Shown here: positions 34,456 through 43,455 of the stretch, piece after piece | How positions within the stretch are numbered: position 1 is the stretch's first letter | Layout: each line of letters begins with the position of its first letter | Assembly (NCBI GenBank): GCA_964519895.1 | Contig: CAZFLE010000002.1 | Coordinates: forward strand, 104,065 to 168,064 | Direction of reading: 5' to 3' | DNA: 64,000 nucleotides | DNA from: CAYFPX01 sp964519895 | Lineage (GTDB): Bacteria; Myxococcota_A; UBA796; CAJQPC01 | Notes under the pieces: generated by a model | Database searches by the model: none | Told to the model about the DNA's origin: nothing | Seen by the model: only the letters and a program-made list of their open reading frames with translations | Translations under genes and position numbers: made by a program

Positions 34456-35600
34456 ATGAAGCCCCGACCGAACAGCACGCTGCGGATGGGGTGCTCGGCG
34501 TGCAGGGCCACCAGGCGCTCACGCAGGTCGTCCAGCGCCCGGAGCTCTGCGCGGCCCAGGTCGACATAAGCGACCACTCCGGCCGGGCCTGAAGGCACGG
34601 GCGGCACGATGTCGTGGAAGCGGCCGCGCTCGGCCGCGCCGAAGGCGCCGTCCCATCCGGCCCGGTACCAGTCGGCGAGCAGGGGCTCGAACAGCTGGAC
34701 GGCGTCGGCGTCGGGGTCGGCGAAGCGGACCTGGATCGGCAGGTGGTCCCACGGGCACTGGGTGCTGACCCAGAGGCCGAAGGGGTGGTCGTCCGGCGGC
34801 CAGGACAGCAACAGGGGCGCTTGGGCCACGGCCTCGTAGTCCTGGAGGGCCACGACCATCGGGCGCTCGCCCACCTGGCCCCGCTGGCCGCTCGCCGGGT
34901 CGACCAGGTCTACGCGAATGGCGGCATAGGGCGGGGCGCCATCGGGGATGCTCGGGACCACCTCGCCTGCTTCGTTGCGCATCATCACCGCCGCCTCGGC
35001 GATCCAGCCCTTCTCGGCCATGGCAGCGGCGTGGTGATCGAAGAAGCCGCAGTAGCCCTCGCGGTGGGCCTCGAGGAACAGGGTCGGGTGCACGTCGTCC
35101 CCGAGCACGCGCTGGGCGCCGCGCAGGTAGGCCGCGGTGCCCTCCAGGTGCTCGGCGATGTCGCTGCCGTCGTCCAGGTAGGCCTGGAGCTTGGCTTGGC
35201 CCTCGTCCGGGCGGCCCCAGGACAGCAACAGGTGTCCCAGGGCCTGGAGTGCCCGGGCATGGGAGCCCTCCAGGCCCGTGATGGCCCGGTAGGTGTTGGC
35301 AGCCTGTTCGGCCTGGGCCAGGTCCTCGTAGCAGGCTGCCCGGGTGTGCATCAGCGCGGCGAGCATAGGCTCGCTGCCGGCCTCCCCCTCGATCAAACGC
35401 TCGGCCCGCAGGATGTGGTTCAGCGCCTGGGCGGCCTCGCCGAGGGCGACCTGGGTCGCCGCCAGGGCGTGCAGCAGGTCCGCCCGGTCGCCGCCGGCCT
35501 CGAGCAGGGCCAGCAGGGTGTCCCGGGTCTTCTCCGGGTCGTTGCCCTCCAGGGCCTCTTGGGCCATCTGGGCGATCTCTTCCTCGGTGGGCTTGGACAT
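34446..35600 (-). CDS. TPR-repeat protein of unknown function
   Basis: Cytoplasmic protein of 384 residues. The first 170 hold TPR-like helical pairs (EEIAQMAQEALEGNDPEKTR, ALGEAAQALNHILRAERLIE, ALQALGHLLLSWGRPDEGQ). The C-terminal 200 form a separate alpha/beta domain (FDHHAAAMAEKGWI, VRVDLVDPASG-like segment, CPWDHLPIQVRFADP) not recognised as a known family. Last gene of a leftward unit after a beta-propeller-like lipoprotein and an acyl-CoA dehydrogenase; spacing is 55 bases. The role is probably protein-protein interaction. Confidence 0.75.
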   Translation of the reverse strand: MSKPTEEEIAQMAQEALEGNDPEKTRDTLLALLEAGGDRADLLHALAATQVALGEAAQALNHILRAERLIEGEAGSEPMLAALMHTRAACYEDLAQAEQAANTYRAITGLEGSHARALQALGHLLLSWGRPDEGQAKLQAYLDDGSDIAEHLEGTAAYLRGAQRVLGDDVHPTLFLEAHREGYCGFFDHHAAAMAEKGWIAEAAVMMRNEAGEVVPSIPDGAPPYAAIRVDLVDPASGQRGQVGERPMVVALQDYEAVAQAPLLLSWPPDDHPFGLWVSTQCPWDHLPIQVRFADPDADAVQLFEPLLADWYRAGWDGAFGAAERGRFHDIVPPVPSGPAGVVAYVDLGRAELRALDDLRERLVALHAEHPIRSVLFGRGFIPA

Positions 35601-35655
35601 GACGCACTCCGCGGTGTGTCCCGAGCCCTATCCACTCCGCCACGCTCGACCACCC

Positions 35656-36882
35656 TCACTCGGGGGGGCCGTCCTCCCACGCCGCGACGCAGTCCCAGTC
35701 GGTCTCGTTCCAGTACAGCCACCAGACCCCGTCCGGATCGATGGCCAGGGACAGGTTCTTGCCCCCGTCGGCCTGGCGCATGACGTGGCCCGGGGCGTCC
35801 CAGGTCCGGCCGTCCGCACTGGTGGCCAGCTGGAAGTTGCCCTGTTCCCCGTTGACCATGTAGTGCAGCCGGTAGCCGCCAGCGGGATCCGGCATGGCGT
35901 CGGGGGTCACGCCGGGCACTTCGGTGTCGAAGTCGGACAGCGCGGTGTCGTCTCCCCAGTCGTCGCCGTCCGGGGACTGCCAGGCCAGGACCGTCTCTGG
36001 CATGGGCCCCATCATCAGGATCTCCCCGCCGTCGTCCAGGTCCAGGATCGTCGGATCCACCCCCCCAAAGGGCCCGTCTTCGCTGGCGACCGCCACGCTC
36101 GCGGTGGGGTAGTCGCGGTAGTCCGTCGATGTGGTGCGGAACAGGTTGTGGGGCTTGTCGCTGTGCAGCGGGCTGGTCCACCCATTGCTGTACTGGTCCA
36201 GGTTCACGCCGAACCAGAGCATGCGCCAGGTCCCATCGGCCCGTCGCCCCAGGTCCGGGTCCACCGCCAGGGTCACCCGGTCCAGCGCGAGGTCGAGGGT
36301 GCGCAGCTCCCGGAAGCCGTGGCCGTCGAGGGCGTCCAGGGACATGCCCACACCGCCCTTGCCGAGCAGGCCCTGGCGCCAGATGCGCTCTGGGTCGGTG
36401 CGGATGACGTCGTGGAGCTTGTACGGGGTCAGATCGTTGTAGACCAGGATGTGATGGCCGCGGCTGTCGATGGCCACATCGGGCACGCTGGCGTGAGTCA
36501 GGACCCGCTCCGCGTCGCCGTCGAAGCTCAGGCCGTCGGCCGACGATGCGCGAAAGACCGTGTCGCAGTGGAGCTGACCGCCCACCATGCCGTCCACCAG
36601 GTGCCCATGGAGAGTCTCCTGGTCCTCGTCGTCCAGGCAGCGCTGGGCTTCGAGCCGCGCCAGCACGTCCAGGTACTCGACCCCGCGCCCGGGCTCTGGG
36701 GTGAAGTCACAGGGGACCGGCTCGGTGTCGCTGTCCCCGGGCCCCCAGGTGTCCCAGCGGGTGGTGTCCGTGTCCCCGGTGTCGATCCATGTTGGCGGGG
36801 CGCCCGTGTCCGCCGGCGGTGTCGGCGAAGGTGGATCCGGTCGGCAAGCGAGCAGGACCAGCAAGCAGGGGATCACGGGCAC
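35656..36882 (-). CDS. Lipoprotein with predicted beta-propeller fold
   Basis: Protein of 408 residues from a GTG, with lipobox LLVLLAC (Cys13) and a Thr/Asp/Pro/Trp-rich spacer (about 15-60) typical of lipoproteins here. The body has repeated strands and Asp-box-like pieces such as SSADGLSFDGDAER, SPDGDDWGDDTALS, TSADGRTWDAPGH and AIDPDGVWWLYWNETDW, as in sialidase- or GH43-type propellers. No catalytic set can be assigned. Surface or periplasmic binding is the cautious guess. Gap of 9 bases to the upstream acyl-CoA dehydrogenase gene. Confidence 0.72.
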   Translation of the reverse strand: MPVIPCLLVLLACRPDPPSPTPPADTGAPPTWIDTGDTDTTRWDTWGPGDSDTEPVPCDFTPEPGRGVEYLDVLARLEAQRCLDDEDQETLHGHLVDGMVGGQLHCDTVFRASSADGLSFDGDAERVLTHASVPDVAIDSRGHHILVYNDLTPYKLHDVIRTDPERIWRQGLLGKGGVGMSLDALDGHGFRELRTLDLALDRVTLAVDPDLGRRADGTWRMLWFGVNLDQYSNGWTSPLHSDKPHNLFRTTSTDYRDYPTASVAVASEDGPFGGVDPTILDLDDGGEILMMGPMPETVLAWQSPDGDDWGDDTALSDFDTEVPGVTPDAMPDPAGGYRLHYMVNGEQGNFQLATSADGRTWDAPGHVMRQADGGKNLSLAIDPDGVWWLYWNETDWDCVAAWEDGPPE

Positions 36883-36891
36883 AGGGTGCCC

Positions 36892-38661
36892 TCAGAGGAG
36901 CGCGACGTCGATGTCCACCATCGGCGCCTTGCCGACCTTGACCCGCTTGGCGTGCAGGCGGGCCTCGGGCAGCATGACCTCGAAGTAGAACCGCGCGGTC
37001 TGGAGCTTGGCCCGGCGGAGCTTGTCGTCCTGGGGCCGGTCCATCAGCGCCAGGAGCTGCTTCATCCAGACGTGGCCCAGGGTGACCAGGGCGAATTGGG
37101 ACAGGTAGCTGTTGGCGACGGCGCCGATGACCTCGGCGTCGGCCATCGCTTCCTGGGCCAGGGCCATGGTGGTGGTCTGGAGCTGGCCGGCGGCGCTGCC
37201 CAGGGCCTCGACGAAGGGGCCGAGCTCGGCGTGCTGGCCGGCCGCGCCCAGGGTCTCCATGACCTCGGCGGCGAAGACCTGCATCAGCCGACCGCCGTGC
37301 ATCGGCAGCTTGCGGCCGACCAGGTCGAGGGCCTGGATGTGGTTGGTGCCCTCGTAGATCATCGCGATGCGCACGTCGCGCAGGTACTGCTCGACCGGCC
37401 AGTCCTGGGTGTAGCCGGCGCCGCCCATGACCTGCATGGCCTCGTGCACGTTCAGGAAGCCCCGCTCCGAGCCGTAGCTCTTGATGATCGGCGTGAGCAA
37501 CGCGACCAGGTCCTCGGCCTTCTGCTGGGCCGCGGCGTCGGTGCTGTGGTGCATCACGTCGTAGTTCATGGCGATCCAGGCCACCAGGCCCCGCAGGCCC
37601 TCGTTGGTGGACTTGCAGGTCAGCAGCATCCGCCGCACGTCGGGGTGGACCAGGATGTTGTCGGCCGCCGCGTTGCGGTCCTGCTTGGCGGGGTTCAGGG
37701 AGCGGGACTGGCGGCGGTCCTGGGCGTAGCTCAGGGCGTTCTGGTAGGCGGCCTCGGCCAGGGCCACGCCCTCGATGCCGACGTTCAGGCGCGCGGCGTT
37801 CATCATGGTGAACATGGAGCGCATGCCCTTGTGGGGGGCGCCCACCAGCCAGCCCTCGGCGTCCTCCAGGTTCACGACACAGGTGGGCGACGCGTGGATG
37901 CCCATCTTGTGGTCGGTGCCGCCGCAGAAGACCGGGTTCCGGGTCCCGTCGTCCAGGAACTTCGGCACCACGAAGGCGCTGATGCCCTTGATGCCAGACG
38001 GCGCGTCCGGCAGCCGCGCCAGGACCAGGTGCACGATGTTGTCGGCCATGTCGTGCTCGCCAAAGGTGATCCAGGTCTTGGTCCCCGTGAGCTTGAAGTG
38101 GTCGCCAAAGGGCTCGGCACGGGTGGTCAAGAGCCCCAGGTCGGTGCCGCACTGGGGCTCGGTCAGGCACATCGTGCCCGCCCACTCGCCACTGACCAGG
38201 CGCGGCATCAGGTGCTCCCGCTGGTGGTCGTTGGCGTGGACCTGGAGGGCGTCCAGCAGCCCTGCGGTCAGGCCTGGGCACATGGAGAAGCTCTTGTTCG
38301 ACGCGATCAGGATCTCGCTGGCCAGCACGCCCATGGTGTGCGGTGCCCCGATGCCGCCGATCTCGGGATCGAAGGGCAGGCTGGTGTACCCGTTCTCGCA
38401 GTAGGCGGCGTAGGCCTCCTTGAACCCGTCGGGTGTGACCACGTCGTGGGTCTCGGGCAGGTACTTGACGCCCTGTCTGTCACCGGTCTCGTTCAGGGGC
38501 AGCAACACTTCGACGCAGAACTTGGCGTACTCCTCGAGCAGGGCCATGTTCGTGTCGAGGTCGAAGTCTTCGTACGGGGGGAGGGCGTGGACCACGGCGT
38601 TGTAGTCGAAGGCCTCCAACAGGAAGCGGATGTCGTCGAGGGGGGGCCGGTACGTGTTCAT
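36892..38661 (-). CDS. Acyl-CoA dehydrogenase, long DmdC/FadE-like type
   Basis: FAD flavoprotein of 589 residues, longer than classic 380-residue acyl-CoA dehydrogenases because of an N-terminal extension (YRPPLDDIRFLLEAF) and a C-terminal helical domain, as in 3-methylmercaptopropionyl-CoA dehydrogenase-like enzymes. Core motifs: MCLTEPQCGTDLG and TGTKTWITFGEHD (FAD/substrate pocket), and the catalytic base region RIAMIYEGTNHIQALDLVGRK with Glu at about 434. It catalyses alpha,beta-dehydrogenation of an acyl-CoA; the chain or thioether substrate is not predictable. It fits with the beta-oxidation-type genes at the right end of the window. Confidence 0.93.
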   Translation of the reverse strand: MNTYRPPLDDIRFLLEAFDYNAVVHALPPYEDFDLDTNMALLEEYAKFCVEVLLPLNETGDRQGVKYLPETHDVVTPDGFKEAYAAYCENGYTSLPFDPEIGGIGAPHTMGVLASEILIASNKSFSMCPGLTAGLLDALQVHANDHQREHLMPRLVSGEWAGTMCLTEPQCGTDLGLLTTRAEPFGDHFKLTGTKTWITFGEHDMADNIVHLVLARLPDAPSGIKGISAFVVPKFLDDGTRNPVFCGGTDHKMGIHASPTCVVNLEDAEGWLVGAPHKGMRSMFTMMNAARLNVGIEGVALAEAAYQNALSYAQDRRQSRSLNPAKQDRNAAADNILVHPDVRRMLLTCKSTNEGLRGLVAWIAMNYDVMHHSTDAAAQQKAEDLVALLTPIIKSYGSERGFLNVHEAMQVMGGAGYTQDWPVEQYLRDVRIAMIYEGTNHIQALDLVGRKLPMHGGRLMQVFAAEVMETLGAAGQHAELGPFVEALGSAAGQLQTTTMALAQEAMADAEVIGAVANSYLSQFALVTLGHVWMKQLLALMDRPQDDKLRRAKLQTARFYFEVMLPEARLHAKRVKVGKAPMVDIDVALL

Positions 38662-38709
38662 GGGCGCCGTTTAGCGTGATCTCGTGACCTGAGCTGGCAT
38701 GCCGGGCCG

Positions 38710-38895
38710 GTGAGACGAATCGGACGCGGCGTGGCCCTGGCGGTGGGGCTGTGGTTCTGTGCCCAGGCGGGCCCGGTCGGCGGCGAGGTCATGACCCCCC
38801 AGGCGCTGTGGCGAGAGGCCCTGGTCGACCACTTCGAGCAGCGCTGCCCTGAGCGTCCTTCTCAGCGGCCTTGGTACAGCCGCAGCGCCCAGTGA
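38710..38895 (+). CDS. Possible small exported protein
   Basis: Frame of 61 codons from a GTG, with a signal-like N-terminus (GVALAVGLWFCAQAGPVGG) and a short charged remainder (TPQALWREALVDHFEQRCPE). The last 34 bases overlap the end of the convergent gene. No good ribosome site and no known relative; it may be chance coding in a 200-base gap. Confidence 0.25.
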   Translation: MRRIGRGVALAVGLWFCAQAGPVGGEVMTPQALWREALVDHFEQRCPERPSQRPWYSRSAQ

Positions 38896-41051
38896 CCGGG
38901 CCCCAGGAAGTCGATCACGTCGAGGGTCGCCTGGTCCAGGGCGGCCTGGGCGCCCGGCTCCCCGCGGTCGACGGCGAGCTGTGCCGTGCTCAGGGCCCGA
39001 CCCAGCTGGCAGGACGGGTGGTCCAGGCCGGCCTCTCGGGCCTCGGCTGCGACGAGCAGGGCCGCGGCCGAGTCCAGCTCGCCCAGGCCCAGGTGGCCCC
39101 GCGCCAGCTCCAGCTCCAGGCGGGCGATCCGGTGCGGGCTGGAGGGGTCATCGCCCAGAGTCTGCAGCAGCGCACGGGTCTCCTGGACCACCGGCGCCGG
39201 CTCCCCGAGCTCCAACAGGGTCCGGTTCCGTACGCTCTGCCAGAACGCGTGGGCCTCGGGCGGGTCCTCGGGATCCGGGCGACTGGTCCTCAGGAGGGCC
39301 AGGGCCGCGTCCAGCTCCCCCTGGTGCCGACGCTCGTCGGCTTGTCGCACCCTCATCTCGCGCCGAAGGAAGGGCGGGATGTCCGGGTCCTCGTCGACGC
39401 GGTCCTGGAGCAAGGCCGCTGCACCGGCGTGGTCGTGGCTCCGGTGGCGCTGCTCTGCCAGTCCGACCTGGAAGGCGTGGCGGTGGGTCCGGGACACCGG
39501 CGAGCGCTCCGAGAGCGCCAGGCACCACGTGCCCAGCGCCGGGTCGCCGCGGTCCCCCGACCGCTCCAGGTAGAGCGCCTCCATGCACGCCAGGCCGGCG
39601 TCGTCGGCGCGATCCTCGGCGTCGGCCTGTTGGGCCAGGGCCCACCACTGTGCGACGGCCAGGTCCCGGTGCGCGGGGGCGATGGCCCGGGGGTCCACGC
39701 CTTCGGCTGCGAGGCGCAGTGCGGTCCGGCTGTAGGCGGCGGAAGGCGCGTGGATCGCCAGGTCCAGCAGCACCGGCCGCAGGGACGCCAGACAGGTCGG
39801 GTCGGCGAGCTGGACGCACGTCCGGGCCCCGCCCGCCGCCAGGTCTCCCCGGAGCATCCACTCGGTCTCGTTCCAGGGACCGGCCGCGGGCCAGCGAGCC
39901 AGGGCGGCCAGGGCCACGTCGCGAGCGTCAGCGCGTTGCCCGCTCTCGCGCAAGGCCTTCAGGTGGAGCACCGCCGTGTAGCGGGCATCGGGGTGGGCGG
40001 GGTCGAGGGCGAGCAGGATGTCCGTCGCCTCTGCCGCCCACAAGGCGGCGGCATCCCAGTCCTGTTCCCCGAGGGCCTGGTTCGCAGCCTGGGTCGCCTG
40101 GACCGCGCCAGCGTGGGTGCGGGGGACCTGGCGGAAGGGATGGTCGGGCGCAAGCCGCTCGGGATCGAAGGGCGTGGAGTCCTTGTAGATGACCCGGGTC
40201 GTGACGGTCGTGCTGTCGTGCACCAGGCGGCCGCTGGGACCGATCACGTCGGTGAAGGTCCGGGACCGGGAGGCGTGGGGCAGCAGGGTGTCCCGTTCCA
40301 CCAGGATGGTGGTCTCGGTGCGCAGGGTCATCCGGCCCACCTCCTGGTCCCCAAAGGCCTGGGCGATGAGGGACAGCAGCTGGTCCGAGTCGAACTCCAT
40401 GACTTGCTGGATCTCGACGCAGGCCGGCTGGCCGAGCCGGGGGCACGGAGTCGGCTCGGTGACTCGGGACACCAGCACGCCTTCGAGCTCGGCGAAGGAG
40501 CCGAGCACCGGGATCTCCTCGACCACGGTCTCGCGGGTCTCCTGGCCTGGGACCCGGCGTTCACCCACCCAGGCCAGGCCCAGCGCGTCGATCATGCCGT
40601 AGGTCCCGGCCAGCTCCAGGGCGACCGGGTCGCTGAGCTGCTGCCTGAATTGGTACGCGCCAGGCCCCTCCAGCGTGCGCAGCTGCTCGTGCAGGCGTGC
40701 CCCACAGTCGTCCAGCCACGAGGCCTTAAGCCGCCCCCTGCGATCCAGCTGGGCGTCGCACCACCACGACGTGGTGAGCAGGGCGCCGACCGTGGCGGTG
40801 TGCATCCGGGGCGACGCCGAGACCACGTCGAGCTGGTAGTCCTGGAAGGAGACGACCGTGTGGCGGCCCTGCCGCGTGGCGGTCAGGTTTGCCGTGGCGC
40901 GGCCCTCACGGCGCTCGTGCAGGCCCCTGGCCGTGGTCGTGGAGACCAGGGTGTGCTCGACCTGGGCGTCGACCCGATCCGGCCAGTCGAACCGGAGCTT
41001 GATCGGCTCCTGGGCGGCCGCCCAGGGCATGGCCCAGCACAGGTAGAGCAT
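38862..41051 (-). CDS. Exported TPR-like protein paired with an outer-membrane barrel
   Basis: Protein of 729 residues from the ATG at 41051, which overlaps the upstream stop by one base (TGATG). The N-terminus MLYLCWAMPWAAAQEP resembles a short signal peptide. Residues about 14-340 are beta-rich (IKLRFDWPDRVDAQVEHTLV) with paired cysteines. Residues about 350-729 are TPR-like helical repeats (ALGEQDWDAAALWAAEATDI, RHRSHDHAGAAALLQDRVDE, HLGLGELDSAAALLVAAEAR). No enzyme motif. Coupling to the barrel gene suggests a periplasmic partner in export, assembly or uptake. Confidence 0.7.
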   Translation of the reverse strand: MLYLCWAMPWAAAQEPIKLRFDWPDRVDAQVEHTLVSTTTARGLHERREGRATANLTATRQGRHTVVSFQDYQLDVVSASPRMHTATVGALLTTSWWCDAQLDRRGRLKASWLDDCGARLHEQLRTLEGPGAYQFRQQLSDPVALELAGTYGMIDALGLAWVGERRVPGQETRETVVEEIPVLGSFAELEGVLVSRVTEPTPCPRLGQPACVEIQQVMEFDSDQLLSLIAQAFGDQEVGRMTLRTETTILVERDTLLPHASRSRTFTDVIGPSGRLVHDSTTVTTRVIYKDSTPFDPERLAPDHPFRQVPRTHAGAVQATQAANQALGEQDWDAAALWAAEATDILLALDPAHPDARYTAVLHLKALRESGQRADARDVALAALARWPAAGPWNETEWMLRGDLAAGGARTCVQLADPTCLASLRPVLLDLAIHAPSAAYSRTALRLAAEGVDPRAIAPAHRDLAVAQWWALAQQADAEDRADDAGLACMEALYLERSGDRGDPALGTWCLALSERSPVSRTHRHAFQVGLAEQRHRSHDHAGAAALLQDRVDEDPDIPPFLRREMRVRQADERRHQGELDAALALLRTSRPDPEDPPEAHAFWQSVRNRTLLELGEPAPVVQETRALLQTLGDDPSSPHRIARLELELARGHLGLGELDSAAALLVAAEAREAGLDHPSCQLGRALSTAQLAVDRGEPGAQAALDQATLDVIDFLGPGHWALRLYQGR

Positions 41052-42733
41052 CAAAACGAGTAGCGTCCTCGCAAGAAGACGCGAGTCCCCCCGGCCGCTG
41101 GCTCCCCGAAGCGGCTCTCCGGGCCGCCGAGTAGCAACAGCGCACCAGCGGCCAAGGTCACGCGGTCCCCCAGGGCCTGGCTGACCTGGGGGAGCAGCAG
41201 CGCCGAGAAGCCCTGAGGGGACAAGGGGCCGTGGCGCACCCGCTCGCGGGACCAGTCCACCACGTGTTCCTCGGCGTGACCGACCAGGTCCACCAGGCCC
41301 AGGAAGCCGAGGGTGGTCCCCTTCAGTCGCAGCTCCCCGCTCAGGGCCAGGTAGTCGCCGACCCGGGGGCGCGTGCGCTCCCAGGCACAGGTCTCCCCGA
41401 AGCCCTCGAGGGCACAGGACGTGGTGGTCGGCAGTCCGGTGTCCACGCCACCGTCCACGGAGACCCACAGGTCTGGCTGCCAGGCCGCGCCGGCGCCGTG
41501 CTCGTCGGGCAGGCCGTGCACCCACTGCAGCCCGGCCTGGCCCCGGTCACCCAGGGGCAGATCGAACCCCAGCACCCACTTGAGGTAGGGCTGGTCGGAC
41601 AGGGACGTCGGACGCTCGCCCTCCAGGCCGTAGTCCACCTCGCCGGCCGGGGCCGTGATGAAGCCCAGGTCCAGCTCGTCCTGGGTCAGGGTGACGGTCT
41701 GTCGCTCGGGGAACAGCAGCGCCAGCTCGGCCCGGTAGTGCAGGGGCCACCGGCTCTCGGCGGGGGTCAGGGGCCCCGAGGCGTTGAAGCCGAGCACGTG
41801 CACTCTGGGGAAGCCCAGGGTGAGCTCGGTCAGGAGCATGCCCTCGACGCAGTCGGCGGGGTCGGCTGGGTTGCAGCGGGCGTCGACCTGGGCGGTGGTG
41901 TGCTGGCCGGTCACGACCGGGAAGTCCAGGAAGCCCCGGTACAGGCCTAGGGCCAGCTCGTGGGGGCCAAAGGACCCGCCGAGCCGCGCTTCGAGCTGCA
42001 CGTTGGCGAGGGTGGTCTCGGGGAGGGTCAGCTGGGAGCCGCTGATCACGGTGGGGTAGCCGAGCCCGTCCTCCTGGAGCCCCTGCTCGCTGAGCACCCG
42101 CCAGCGCAGGGTCTCCTCTTGCCACGGCAACGCGGCGGGGTTGCTCCAGCCCAGGGGTGCGGTGTCCGGCAGCAGCGCCGGCTTGAAGACGGGCACGGCC
42201 ACCAGCCGGGCCGACCACCGCTCGCTGGGGGCCAGGTCCAGCCGGACCATGGCGTTGCCCTGGAAGTCTCCGAAGCGGAGCGGATCTTCCAGGTCGTCTG
42301 CGCTCAGGTTGTCCGTGGGGTTGAAGCGGTCTCCCACGCCGTCTTGGAGCCGCTGCTGCCCGACCCGCAGGCTCAGGCCCGGCACGGGACCGAGGGGCGC
42401 CTCGAACCACGCGTCGACCAGGTCGAACCGCACGGGCGACACCTGGTCCTGCCGCGACAGGTCGCCGATGGACTGGACGTCTTGGGAGGGCCCCACAGCC
42501 ACCAGCTCGCCGTCGAACTGGGCCCAGAACGGGCCCTGGCGCAGCTGGGCAGCCAGGCGCAGGCCGGTCTGGTTTCGGGTGACCCCGGCCGGCAGGGTCA
42601 GGTCCTGGACCCAGCTGCCCGCGGGCACGGCCCAGGGTCGGACCTGCAGCTCGCTGGTCAACGCGGCCTGCCAGCTCAGCCCGGGCTCGGCTGCGGTGGC
42701 AGCGGTCAACAGGAGCGCGGGGAGCAGGGTCAT
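41051..42733 (-). CDS. Predicted outer-membrane beta-barrel protein
   Basis: Protein of 560 residues from the ATG at 42733, with signal peptide MTLLPALLLTAATAA. The body is a series of amphipathic strands with alternating residues (LSLRVGQQRLQDGVGDRF, ELALGLYRGFLDFPVVTG) and ends in VFLRGRYSF, the terminal-Phe signature of outer-membrane barrels. The RVGQQRLQDG-DRFNPTDNLS piece is reminiscent of DUF1302-type barrels, in which an FNP motif follows the plug. Cargo is unknown. Divergent from the carbonic anhydrase gene, with 89 bases between. Confidence 0.78.
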   Translation of the reverse strand: MTLLPALLLTAATAAEPGLSWQAALTSELQVRPWAVPAGSWVQDLTLPAGVTRNQTGLRLAAQLRQGPFWAQFDGELVAVGPSQDVQSIGDLSRQDQVSPVRFDLVDAWFEAPLGPVPGLSLRVGQQRLQDGVGDRFNPTDNLSADDLEDPLRFGDFQGNAMVRLDLAPSERWSARLVAVPVFKPALLPDTAPLGWSNPAALPWQEETLRWRVLSEQGLQEDGLGYPTVISGSQLTLPETTLANVQLEARLGGSFGPHELALGLYRGFLDFPVVTGQHTTAQVDARCNPADPADCVEGMLLTELTLGFPRVHVLGFNASGPLTPAESRWPLHYRAELALLFPERQTVTLTQDELDLGFITAPAGEVDYGLEGERPTSLSDQPYLKWVLGFDLPLGDRGQAGLQWVHGLPDEHGAGAAWQPDLWVSVDGGVDTGLPTTTSCALEGFGETCAWERTRPRVGDYLALSGELRLKGTTLGFLGLVDLVGHAEEHVVDWSRERVRHGPLSPQGFSALLLPQVSQALGDRVTLAAGALLLLGGPESRFGEPAAGGTRVFLRGRYSF

Positions 42734-42822
42734 GGCGAGGGGACCAGGGCGAGGGCACCCGGTATCCCAGCCAGGAGGGAACCCGGGAGGATAGTCAGCG
42801 GCGACCACGGAGGAGACGGACC

Positions 42823-43389
42823 ATGGGACCCGACCAGGCCCTCGCCCGCCTGAAGGCAGGCAATCTGCGCTTCACCAGCGGCCAGAGCCCCAGCGGGGTG
42901 ACCGGCACCCAGCTCGCCAGCCTGGTCGATGGCCAGGCGCCCTTTGCCTGTGTGCTCGGCTGCGCCGACTCCCGGGTGCCGGTGGAGCAGCTCTTCGACG
43001 TGGGGCCCGGCGAGCTGTTCGTGGTGCGGGTCGCCGGCAACGTCACGACGCCCGAGGTGTCCGCGAGCATCGAGTTCGCGGTCGAACTCCTGGGCGTTCA
43101 GCTGGTCCTGGTCCTGGGCCACGAAGACTGCGGCGCCGTGTCGGCGGCCCTGTCCGGCATGCCGGCGCCCGGGAACATCGCCCAGCTCCTCGCCGCGCTG
43201 ACGCCGCCGCTCCAGGGCCTCGGTCCCCGGGATCTGGCAGAGGGCGTGCGGCGCAACGTGCACCACGTCGTGGCGGCGCTCCGGGCCGACGAGCCGGTGC
43301 TGGCCACAGCGATCCGCGAGGGCCGGGCCCGGGTCGTGCCGGCCGTGTACCACCTGAGGACCGGCCAGGTCGATGTCCTGGGGCACTGA
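42823..43389 (+). CDS. Beta-class carbonic anhydrase
   Basis: Protein of 188 residues interconverting CO2 and bicarbonate. The zinc set is complete: Cys47, Asp49 and Arg51 in GCADSRVP, and His100/Cys103 in LGHEDCGAV. The Asp-Arg dyad and the glycine-rich VRVAGNV segment are also present. The length is slightly short for the family, with no signal peptide, so it is cytoplasmic. A strong ribosome site GGAGGA lies 8-13 bases before the ATG at 42823. Confidence 0.95.
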   Translation: MGPDQALARLKAGNLRFTSGQSPSGVTGTQLASLVDGQAPFACVLGCADSRVPVEQLFDVGPGELFVVRVAGNVTTPEVSASIEFAVELLGVQLVLVLGHEDCGAVSAALSGMPAPGNIAQLLAALTPPLQGLGPRDLAEGVRRNVHHVVAALRADEPVLATAIREGRARVVPAVYHLRTGQVDVLGH

Positions 43390-43390
43390 C

Positions 43391-43410
43391 GCCGGGGAGT
43401 GCCGGGGAGT
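43391..43410. repeat. Tandem GCCGGGGAGT x2
   Basis: Exact 10-base tandem duplication in the 66-base gap between carbonic anhydrase and the next gene, followed by a partial third copy (GTCGGCGGGG). Function unknown; it may simply be slippage. Confidence 0.6.
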
Positions 43411-43455
43411 GTCGGCGGGGCATTAGGGGCTGTCCATGCCACCGAGGAGGCACCT

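Noticed and set aside
35344..38679. An 1111-codon open frame on the + strand
   Set aside because: Antisense to the acyl-CoA dehydrogenase and lipoprotein genes, which have clear motifs.
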